From a virus: a stretch of DNA of 39,947 nt. The notes below the pieces were generated by a model, which worked only from the letters and a program-made list of their open reading frames with translations, searched no databases and was not told the origin of the DNA. This document shows, in pieces, positions 30,071-37,038 of the stretch. Position numbers and translations under genes: made by a program. The DNA is taken from positions 1 through 39,947 of IMG/VR virus record IMGVR_UViG_3300047560_000468; one strand, given 5' to 3'. The stretch's first letter is position 1. Each line of letters begins with the position of its first letter.

Positions 30071-30620
30071 TTATGACATCTTTAGGAATGCCTTGGCTGA
30101 AAAGGAAAGCTCAGACAATTATGAGGCTGTGAACAAAGGAAACTATCTTGGACGCTATCAGCTAGGAGCTAAAGCTTTGTCTGAGGTAGGTTTTGTTAAG
30201 CCTGGAACAACACACAAGGGCTTGAACAACCCTAAGAATTGGATTGTTGGAGACAAGAACGAGTTTCTTAAAAGTCCTGATTTGCAAGAGAAGGCTATGC
30301 TTGCATACACTCAGAAAAATTATGGGTATGCTCAGAAGTATGGCTTAATTAATTCAGACACTTCTCCAGAAGAGGAAGCAGCTATTCTAGCTGGAACTCA
30401 TTTGGTTGGTGCTAAGGGAATGCAGAAAGCATTGGCAGGAGCTGATGTGAAAGATGCTAATAACATTCGTCCTCAGCAGTATTATGACTATATGCTCAGT
30501 AAGTTTCAAAGGATCCCTAGAAGTCCTGAAGTGAATCTGCCTTATGAGCAACAAATGGCTCAGAATGAAGACATCTTCCAGAACAGCTTGAGAAGTATGA
30601 TGCTGGGAGGAGCTCCTTAA
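30060..30620 (+). CDS. Lysozyme-like muramidase (transglycosylase-type)
   Basis: 186 aa from ATG 30060. The frame is open further upstream but there it is only the +1 shadow of the terminase gene. FRNALAEKESSDNYEAVNKG provides the likely catalytic Glu, and GNYLGRYQLGAKALSEVGF the G-x-YQ-x-G motif of lysozyme-like muramidases; AILAGTHLVGAKGMQKAL lies near the C-terminus. Unlike T7, where this activity is part of gp16, it is a stand-alone gene beside the terminase. It may be a virion enzyme for local wall digestion during DNA entry. Confidence 0.78.
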   Translation: MNFDYDIFRNALAEKESSDNYEAVNKGNYLGRYQLGAKALSEVGFVKPGTTHKGLNNPKNWIVGDKNEFLKSPDLQEKAMLAYTQKNYGYAQKYGLINSDTSPEEEAAILAGTHLVGAKGMQKALAGADVKDANNIRPQQYYDYMLSKFQRIPRSPEVNLPYEQQMAQNEDIFQNSLRSMMLGGAP

Positions 30621-31015
30621 TGCCTAATATGCTTTATGGCCTAGAAGGTCTTGATCTTTCTCCACAAGAGATTAATAAAGTTTTGTATCATCGTCAAAAT
30701 CTTGCTAATCCTTTTATGCAAGACGGTAATCCAGTGACTATCTATGCTATAGGTATTCAAATACCAACAGGAAAAGATAAAGGAAAGTATGTCTCAGTTC
30801 CTGGATATGTAAATGGAAGACTTGTTGACAACGAAGAAGAACTTTGGAAAATCTGGAAGAAAGACATTCAAGCTAATAAGTGGCCTATTTATGGTTCGGC
30901 TAAAGAGTTGAATGAAAGAGATAAATGGCTCCATCAAATTATGGACAGAGATATACAACAAGAAGCAGAAAGCAGTAGTTTGTTTGCTTCTCCTTTTGAG
31001 TTTACTATTAAATGA
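30620..31015 (+). CDS. Hypothetical protein
   Basis: 131 aa, starting at the stop of the muramidase (TAATG): MPNMLYGLEGLDLSPQEINK. It contains VTIYAIGIQIPTGKDKGKYV, LVDNEEELWKIWKKDI and WPIYGSAKELNERDKWLHQI. Similar small proteins follow muramidases in related podoviruses, possibly as partners in the virion. ATGA overlap with the large terminase. Confidence 0.7.
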   Translation: MPNMLYGLEGLDLSPQEINKVLYHRQNLANPFMQDGNPVTIYAIGIQIPTGKDKGKYVSVPGYVNGRLVDNEEELWKIWKKDIQANKWPIYGSAKELNERDKWLHQIMDRDIQQEAESSSLFASPFEFTIK

Positions 31016-32262
31016 GTAACCTCAATATTAAGTTGCTACCTTGGCAGCAGACAGTATGGGAAGACCCTACACGCTTTAAGGTGGTGGCTGCTGGTCGTAG
31101 AACTGGTAAGAGCAGATTGGCTGCTTACCTTTTGTTATTTTATGCTTTGCAGACAGAGAAAGGCCATGTGTTCTATGTTGCCCCTACACAGGGACAGGCT
31201 AGAGACATTATGTGGCAGACGCTCTTAGAGGTAGGCCATCCTGTCATTACTGGTAGCCATGTGAACAACTTGCAGATTAAGCTGATTAACGGAGCCACAA
31301 TTAGCCTCAAGGGTGCTGACAGACCGGAGACAATGCGAGGAGTGTCCTTGAAGTTTCTGGTTATGGACGAATATGCAGACATGAAACCTGAAGTGTGGGA
31401 ACAAATCTTGCGTCCTGCTTTGGCTGACCAGAAAGGTTGTGCTTTATTCATTGGAACTCCTATGGGCAGGAACCACTTCTATGAGCTTTATCAACACGCC
31501 CTGAGTGGCGAAGATGAAACCTTCAAGGGCTGGCACTTCACTAGCTATGACAATCCTCTGATTGATCCTCAAGAAATTGAGGCAGCTAAGAAGAGTATGA
31601 GCAGCTTTGCTTTCCGTCAGGAGTTCATGGCTTCTTTTGAAGCTCAAGGCGGGGAGTTGTTTAAAGAAGAATGGATTGTTATTGATGAAGAAGAACCTGA
31701 GAAGGGTGATTTTTATATTGCTATTGACTTGGCAGGGTTTACTGATGAGAGCAAGGCAAGCAAGAGCAAGAAGCTAGATAACAGTGCCATCTCTATTGTT
31801 AAATGCAATGAAGATGGTTGGTATGTTAAAGACATTATCTTTGGTAGATGGAGTGTTGAGGAGACAGCTCAGAAGATTTTTAATGCAGTTCAGAAGTATG
31901 AACCTGTAGCTGTGGGAATTGAAAAGGGAATTGCTAAGCAAGCAGTTATGCCCTATCTATCAGACCTAATGAGAAGAAGACAGACATTCTTTAGAGTGGA
32001 AGAACTTTCTCATGGAAACAAGAAGAAGACAGATAGAATTGTTTGGGCTTTACAAGGACGATTTGAGCATAGCCAAATTGTTCTTAATAAAGGTAAGTGG
32101 AACATGGAGTTCTTGGATGAGCTCTTCCAGTTCCCAAATCATCTTGTGCATGATGACTTAATTGACTCCCTGAGCTATATTGAACAGCTTAATAAACAAA
32201 GTTATGCAATGGACTGGGAAGAAGAAGATTTTGAACCAATGGACGCTATAAGCGGATACTGA
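31012..32262 (+). CDS. terL: Large terminase subunit
   Basis: 416 aa. ATPase: Walker A AAGRRTGKS (26-34), Walker B FLVMDEYAD (D119/E120), coupling motif FIGTPMG. Nuclease: IAIDLAG with D239, AVGIEKG, and HDDLIDSLSY near residue 385. It translocates DNA into the prohead and cuts the concatemer. It is shorter than T7 gp19 (586 aa) and closer to the compact Terminase_6-type enzymes. A permuted-genome (headful) strategy would suit the apparent circular closure but is not proven here. Confidence 0.96.
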   Translation: MSNLNIKLLPWQQTVWEDPTRFKVVAAGRRTGKSRLAAYLLLFYALQTEKGHVFYVAPTQGQARDIMWQTLLEVGHPVITGSHVNNLQIKLINGATISLKGADRPETMRGVSLKFLVMDEYADMKPEVWEQILRPALADQKGCALFIGTPMGRNHFYELYQHALSGEDETFKGWHFTSYDNPLIDPQEIEAAKKSMSSFAFRQEFMASFEAQGGELFKEEWIVIDEEEPEKGDFYIAIDLAGFTDESKASKSKKLDNSAISIVKCNEDGWYVKDIIFGRWSVEETAQKIFNAVQKYEPVAVGIEKGIAKQAVMPYLSDLMRRRQTFFRVEELSHGNKKKTDRIVWALQGRFEHSQIVLNKGKWNMEFLDELFQFPNHLVHDDLIDSLSYIEQLNKQSYAMDWEEEDFEPMDAISGY

Positions 32263-32263
32263 T

Positions 32264-32683
32264 ATGGAATGTCCACTCGCTCTCAGGAGCAATGAAGAGA
32301 ATATTAGAAACCACAAGAAGACCATTAAAGAACATGGTCTTGGCCCTGCTGACCCACGAAAGAGCAATGCTGCTTTCTGGCAAGACAAGGCACAGAAGTG
32401 GGGAGTGACCGAAGGAGATGCTAGGGGCCGTTTGTGTGCCAACTGTGAGCATTACTTACAAACTCCTTCAATTCAAAAATGTATTGAAGAAACTCCTGCT
32501 AAGAATTTTAAAACATCTATGGTAGATTCTTCAATTGCAGATATTGAAAGTAAGCCAGTTGCTTTTTGTTCTCTCTATCATATTACTTGTTCTCCAACAA
32601 GAACCTGTGATAGTCAAGAACTTGGTGGTCCTATTTACTCTGATGAGTATCAATCTTTAGATAATGAAATGGAGAAGCCATGA
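32264..32683 (+). CDS. Cysteine-rich conserved phage protein
   Basis: 139 aa, starting MECPLALRSNEENIRNHKKT one base after the terminase stop. Cysteines come in RLCANCEHY, QKCIEE, FCSLYHITC and RTCDSQELGGPI, enough to hold a zinc ion or an Fe-S cluster. The pattern, with WQDKAQKWGVTEGDARGRLC, is a recurring protein between terminase and portal in aquatic podoviruses; function unknown. It overlaps the portal start by 4 nt. Confidence 0.75.
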   Translation: MECPLALRSNEENIRNHKKTIKEHGLGPADPRKSNAAFWQDKAQKWGVTEGDARGRLCANCEHYLQTPSIQKCIEETPAKNFKTSMVDSSIADIESKPVAFCSLYHITCSPTRTCDSQELGGPIYSDEYQSLDNEMEKP

Positions 32684-34638
32684 GCTTTGAAGAAGAAACC
32701 TACAAGGATGATGGCCTTGCCTCTTGGGTGATGGAGAAAGTAGATCGCTGGCGTGATCACTATGAAAGCACTTATAAAGAACGCTTTGAGGAATACTATC
32801 GCCTGTGGAGAGGGCAGTGGAATGCTTCTGATAAAACTCGTGAAAGCGAGAGAAGCAAACTCATTAGCCCTGCTTTGCAGCAAGCTGTAGAGAGTGCTGT
32901 TGCTGAGGTTGAAGAAGCCACTTTTGGTCGTGGTAAGTGGTTTGATATTAAAGATGATGCTCGTGATGCTCAGAACTTGGATATTCAGGTAACTAGAGAG
33001 TTACTTAATGAAGAGTTTCAGTTCACTAAAGTTAGACGAGCCATCTCTGAAATCCTGATTAACTCAGCCGTATATGGTACTGGCTGTGGTGAACTGGTGT
33101 TGGAAGAGGTCAATGATGTAACACCAGCTTCTCAGCCCATTCTAGATGGCGCTGCTATGGCTGTAGGTGTGATGGTACAGCCTCGCACTGTTGTTAAACT
33201 ACGTCCTGTGCTTCCTCAGAACTTCTTGATTGATCCTAATGCTTCCTCTATTGAAGAAGCTTTGGGTGTTGCTATTGATGAATTTGTTCCTAAACATCAG
33301 GTTAAAATCTTGCAAGAGCAGGGTGTTTACAAAGATGTAGAGATTGATAGTGCTGCTCCTGATCAAGAGCTTGAGCCTGATCAAGAAATGATTATCTATC
33401 AAGATGATAAAGTACGTCTAACCAAGTATTATGGTCTTGTTCCTACTGATTTGCTTAAGAAACATTTAGGCACTTATGAAGAGCCTAAGAACGAGAAGGC
33501 TGATGAGAAAGAGGATGAGAATGAGCCTGAGTACACTGAGGCAATTATTGTTATTGGCAATAGTGGTGTATGCTTGAAGGCTGAAGAAAATCCTTACATG
33601 ATGGAAGATCGTCCTGTAGTGGCTTTTGCTTGGGATGTTGTTCCTGGTCGTTTCTGGGGCCGTGGTATTTGTGAGAAGGGTTATAATAGCCAGAAGGCTT
33701 TGGATGCCGAGTTGAGAGCTCGTATTGATGGATTAGCTCTTACTGTGCACCCAATGATGGCTATTGATGGCTCTCGGATGCCTAGAGGCTCTAAGTTTGA
33801 GATTCGTCCGGGTAAAACTGTTGTAACCAATGGTAATCCTTCTGAAATCTTGCAGCCATTTAAGTTTGGTGGTATTGATAATGTAACTTTCCAACAAGCT
33901 GGTGAACTTCAAAAGATGGTTCAGATGGCTACTGGTGCTATTGATGCTGCTGGAATGACTGGGGCTGTCAATGGTGAAGCTGCTGCTGGTGCTGTTTCTA
34001 TGTCTTTGGGTGCAATCATCAAGAGACATAAGAGAACGCTTATTAATTTCCAAGAAACTTTCCTACTTCCTATGGTAAGTAAGGTTGCTTGGAGATATAT
34101 GCAATATGATCCTGATCGTTTCCCTGCTCAAGACTACAAATTTGTAGCCTCTAGCACACTAGGTGTGATAGCTCGTGAGTATGAAGTAACTCAATTGGTT
34201 CAATTGCTTAATACTTTGAGTAATGATAGTCCTTTGTATCCTTTGTTGGTTCAAGGTGTTGTGGAAAATATGAGTTTGTCCAATAGAGAAAGCTTTATTG
34301 AGCAACTTAAGCAAGCTAGTCAGCCTACCCCTCAACAACAACAAATGGCAGAGATGGATATGCAAGTTAAAATGGCTAGTGCTCAAGCTCAAATTGCATT
34401 ACTACAGGCTCAAGCTGCTGAAAGTCAGGCCAGAGCTGCTAAATATACTACAGAAGCTCAAGCTGTTCCTGCTCGTTTGGAGAATGATAGAATTAGAGCT
34501 ATCTCGGCTAATATCAAGCCAGGAGAACAGGACGATAAAGAGTTTGAACGTAGGGCAAAAGTTGCTGAATTGGTCCTAAAAGAGCGTGAAATTGCTAGCA
34601 GAGAGGCTATTGTAGCTCAGCAAATGAATAAAGCTTGA
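32680..34638 (+). CDS. Portal (head-tail connector) protein
   Basis: 652 aa. The early YYRLWRGQWNASDKTRESER, and later GRFWGRGICEKGYNSQKALD, are typical of podovirus portals, as is the Gln/Ala-rich C-terminal helix (residues ~555-600, QMAEMDMQVKMASAQAQIAL) that forms the barrel. It sits at the capsid vertex and is the docking site for terminase and tail adaptor. Longer than T7 gp8 (536 aa). Palindrome-like site 10 lies in its 5' third. Confidence 0.88.
   Translation: MSFEEETYKDDGLASWVMEKVDRWRDHYESTYKERFEEYYRLWRGQWNASDKTRESERSKLISPALQQAVESAVAEVEEATFGRGKWFDIKDDARDAQNLDIQVTRELLNEEFQFTKVRRAISEILINSAVYGTGCGELVLEEVNDVTPASQPILDGAAMAVGVMVQPRTVVKLRPVLPQNFLIDPNASSIEEALGVAIDEFVPKHQVKILQEQGVYKDVEIDSAAPDQELEPDQEMIIYQDDKVRLTKYYGLVPTDLLKKHLGTYEEPKNEKADEKEDENEPEYTEAIIVIGNSGVCLKAEENPYMMEDRPVVAFAWDVVPGRFWGRGICEKGYNSQKALDAELRARIDGLALTVHPMMAIDGSRMPRGSKFEIRPGKTVVTNGNPSEILQPFKFGGIDNVTFQQAGELQKMVQMATGAIDAAGMTGAVNGEAAAGAVSMSLGAIIKRHKRTLINFQETFLLPMVSKVAWRYMQYDPDRFPAQDYKFVASSTLGVIAREYEVTQLVQLLNTLSNDSPLYPLLVQGVVENMSLSNRESFIEQLKQASQPTPQQQQMAEMDMQVKMASAQAQIALLQAQAAESQARAAKYTTEAQAVPARLENDRIRAISANIKPGEQDDKEFERRAKVAELVLKEREIASREAIVAQQMNKA
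32988..33005. repeat. 18-bp palindrome, coding copy, site 10
   Basis: GGTAACT, AGAG, AGTTACT: six perfect pairs with the standard 4-nt centre, in the portal gene. Confidence 0.5.
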
Positions 34639-34663
34639 CAAATGTAAACTTTTGTGTTATAAT
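34635..34663 (+). promoter_or_regulatory. Consensus sigma70 promoter for scaffold/capsid genes
   Basis: TTGACA (34635-34640), 17-nt spacer, TATAAT (34658-34663): a perfect consensus. The -35 begins within the portal stop codon (TGA) and is directly downstream of it. Unlike the promoters at 4097, 25391 and 29435 it has no start-site palindrome, so it may be constitutive and give the large amounts of scaffold and capsid protein. Confidence 0.88.
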
Positions 34664-34696
34664 AAAGACATAATAGCATCCTAAAAGGAGAAATGC

Positions 34697-34936
34697 TTGA
34701 ACGAATTGAACGAATATTATGAATCTTTGTTAGAAATTTTCACTACTTCAGGGTGGAAACACTTTGAAGAAGACCTGAAAAGAAGTCTAGAGAACTTAAA
34801 TACTCTCCAGAACATTTCAGATAGTGAAACTTTCTGGCATAGGAAGGGCGAAGTGTCAGTACTCCAGACGCTTCTCGGTTATAAGGATGCTATTACAGCA
34901 GCTTATGAGGAGATGCAAGATGCTGAGAGTGTTTGA
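34697..34936 (+). CDS. Small helical protein, TTG start
   Basis: 79 aa: MNELNEYYESLLEIFTTSGW ... EVSVLQTLLGYKDAITAAYE. TTG 34697 is the likely start: AAGGAG lies 6 nt before it, while the nearby ATG (34693) is in another frame and closed. Acidic helical proteins of this type precede scaffold genes in related phages. Overlaps the next gene by 17 nt. Confidence 0.7.
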   Translation: MNELNEYYESLLEIFTTSGWKHFEEDLKRSLENLNTLQNISDSETFWHRKGEVSVLQTLLGYKDAITAAYEEMQDAESV

Positions 34937-35153
34937 CTTTATTTGCTCTAATGGTCACAGAAATGAACTCTTTGTGTCTACTGATATAGACGAAACAAAG
35001 TGTCCCCAATGTGACAAAACTGCTTTTAAAATCATCAGTGCTCCTAATGTTAAGCTAGAAGGATGGTCAGGCTCTTTTCCTGGGGCAGCAATGAAATGGG
35101 AAAAGAAACATCAGGAGAAGATGGCTCAAGAGCGTAAGCGGAACAGCGACTAA
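34920..35153 (+). CDS. Zinc-ribbon protein, FmdB-like
   Basis: 77 aa from ATG 34920, with GAGGAG upstream. MLRVFDFICSNGHRNELFVS and DETKCPQCDKTAFKIIS give C-x2-G-H and CPQC metal-binding knuckles, as in FmdB/CxxC-SSSS proteins; SAPNVKLEGWSGSFPG follows, then a Lys-rich tail. Common before the scaffold gene in aquatic phages. Role unknown. Confidence 0.75.
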   Translation: MLRVFDFICSNGHRNELFVSTDIDETKCPQCDKTAFKIISAPNVKLEGWSGSFPGAAMKWEKKHQEKMAQERKRNSD

Positions 35154-35206
35154 GTGCGCCAAGTTCTAAATTTATTTCCATAATGCTATCGAAGCACGGA
35201 GACTAT

Positions 35207-35986
35207 ATGGCACAATTTATTGATGAGAGCGAACAAGTTAAAGAACCTACTGAAACTATCGAAGATGAGCAGCAATCCCAAGAGGATACTTCTGTAAATC
35301 AAGAAGAGCAGACTGAGGAAGAAGTTCCTGAACGTTATAGGGGTAAGAGTCCTAAAGATCTTATCCGTATGCACCAAGAAGCTGAAAAGCTTATGGGCAG
35401 ACATAGTAAGGAAGTTGGAGAACTCAGAAGAGTGGTTGATGACTTTATTAAAGCTCAGACCATCACAAAAGAAGCCCCAACGGACGAAGAAGTAGACTTC
35501 TTTAGTGATCCGAAAAAGGCTGTTGAGGTTGCTGTTTCTAAGCATCCAAAGATTAAAGAAGCCGAAAGGATGGCAGCAGAGCTGGCTAAACAGACAGCAT
35601 TGCAGCAACTCCAATCAGCTCATCCTGATTATCAAGACATTCTTGAAGATGAAAGTTTTAAAGAGTGGGTTGGTAAGAGCAGAGTGAGAAGCGAACTTTT
35701 GTCGAGAGCTGATCAGCGTTTTGACTTTGATGCTGCTGATGAACTATTTAGTTCATGGAAGGAGCGTCAAGCATTGGTTAAAAACACTGTTGAAACTCAA
35801 AAGGCTGATAGAAAGCAACAAGTAAAACAAGCCTCAACTGGAAACGTTAAAGGATCTGCTGAGCCTGTAAGCCGTAAGGTTTATAGACGTTCTGAAATCA
35901 TAGACCTCATGCGTAAAGACCCAGATCGTTATATGGCACTACAGCCTGAAATTATGGCAGCCTATGCGGAGGGTCGTGTTCGATAA
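35207..35986 (+). CDS. Capsid assembly scaffolding protein
   Basis: 259 aa from ATG 35207 (CGGAGA upstream; the earlier ATG 35183 lacks a site). Highly acidic N-terminus (EDEQQSQEDTSVNQEEQTEE), the helical core VPERYRGKSPKDLIRMHQEA, typical of podovirus scaffolds, and a basic C-terminus (RKVYRRSEIIDLMRKDPDRY) that would contact the capsid protein. It shapes the prohead and leaves before packaging. 23 nt before the major capsid gene. Confidence 0.85.
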   Translation: MAQFIDESEQVKEPTETIEDEQQSQEDTSVNQEEQTEEEVPERYRGKSPKDLIRMHQEAEKLMGRHSKEVGELRRVVDDFIKAQTITKEAPTDEEVDFFSDPKKAVEVAVSKHPKIKEAERMAAELAKQTALQQLQSAHPDYQDILEDESFKEWVGKSRVRSELLSRADQRFDFDAADELFSSWKERQALVKNTVETQKADRKQQVKQASTGNVKGSAEPVSRKVYRRSEIIDLMRKDPDRYMALQPEIMAAYAEGRVR

Positions 35987-36009
35987 TATTTTGAAAGGAA
36001 ATTTTTAAC

Positions 36010-36957
36010 ATGGCAACTTCTACTTACCCCACGATGACTGGCGCTGCTGGTCTGACTGAAGCGAGCAACTTCCTCCCTGATTTGTGGAGTGATGAGATTA
36101 TCGCTGCTTATAAAAAGAACCTCGTTCTGGCCCAGTTCGTTCGCAAGATGAGCTTTAAGGGCAAGAAGGGCGATGCTCTGATTATCCCTAACCCCAGCCG
36201 TGGCTTGGCTGCTCAGAACAAAGGTGAGAACACTGCTGTTACTCTCCAAAACCTGAGCCAGTCTGCTATCACTGTTAACCTGAGCCAGCACAAAGAAGTG
36301 TCTTACTTGATTGAAGACATCGTTGAAGTGCAAGCTCTGCCCTCATTGCGTAAGCATTATACCGATGATGCTGGCTATGCGATGGCTAAACAGGTTGATG
36401 ACGATCTGTGGGCTTTGGTTAAGAGCTTGGGCGATGGTGCTGGCTCGTCTTATGTCCACAGCCGTTCCTTCCAGTTTAACACCTCTACTGGTGTTTTGGA
36501 AGCTTATGATGCTGATGGTACTACCGACATTGGTGCTTTCTCTGATGTTGGCTTCCGCAGAGCCATCCAGTATTTGGATGACGCTGACCAGCCGATGGAT
36601 GGGCGTGTGCTGATTGTTCCTCCGAGCACCCGCAACACCTTGAATGGCATTAACCGCTATACCGAGCAAGCCTTTGTTGGCGAAGCTGGTAGCGCTAATA
36701 CCATCCGCAATGGCGAAGTTGGTAATCTGTATGGCATTCCTGTTGTTGTGTCTAGCAACTGCCCCACCCTGGAAACTGGTGTGAAAGGTGCTTTGCTGGC
36801 TCATAAAGACTGGGCTGTTCATGTGGAGCAGATGTCTGTTCGTTCGCAACAGCAGTACAAACAAGAGTACTTGGCTACTCTGTTTACCAGCGATATGTTG
36901 TATGGCACGAAAGTGCTCCGCAGCGATGCTGGCGTGTTGATGGCTGTTGCAGCCTGA
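36010..36957 (+). CDS. Major capsid protein
   Basis: 315 aa: MATSTYPTMTGAAGLTEASN, FVRKMSFKGKKGDALIIPNP, then a HK97-fold-like body with GRVLIVPPSTRNTLNGINRY and GEVGNLYGIPVVVSSNCPTL, typical of podovirus capsid proteins. AAGGAAA precedes the start. The codons are visibly richer in C/G endings than in neighbouring genes, as expected for a very highly expressed gene. A strong terminator follows directly. Confidence 0.92.
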   Translation: MATSTYPTMTGAAGLTEASNFLPDLWSDEIIAAYKKNLVLAQFVRKMSFKGKKGDALIIPNPSRGLAAQNKGENTAVTLQNLSQSAITVNLSQHKEVSYLIEDIVEVQALPSLRKHYTDDAGYAMAKQVDDDLWALVKSLGDGAGSSYVHSRSFQFNTSTGVLEAYDADGTTDIGAFSDVGFRRAIQYLDDADQPMDGRVLIVPPSTRNTLNGINRYTEQAFVGEAGSANTIRNGEVGNLYGIPVVVSSNCPTLETGVKGALLAHKDWAVHVEQMSVRSQQQYKQEYLATLFTSDMLYGTKVLRSDAGVLMAVAA

Positions 36958-36963
36958 TAACTC

Positions 36964-36990
36964 GGGAGCCCTCATAAGGGGCTCCCTTGT
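36964..36990 (+). terminator. Rho-independent terminator after the capsid gene
   Basis: GGGAGCCC (36964-36971) / GGGCTCCC (36979-36986), a perfect 8-bp stem with a 7-nt loop, followed by TTGTTTTGTTT. It would cap transcripts from the promoter at 34635 and lower tail-fibre expression relative to capsid. Confidence 0.88.
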
Positions 36991-36997
36991 TTTGTTT

Positions 36998-37018
36998 AGA
37001 GATTCCATAAGAGTCTCT
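36998..37018 (+). other. Hairpin directly upstream of the tail-fibre ribosome-binding site
   Basis: AGAGATTC / GAGTCTCT with one U-G pair and loop CATAA, 12 nt before AAGGAGA. It could be an RNase III-type processing site or a translational modulator of the fibre gene. Confidence 0.5.
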
Positions 37019-37038
37019 ATACATAACAAGGAGACACT

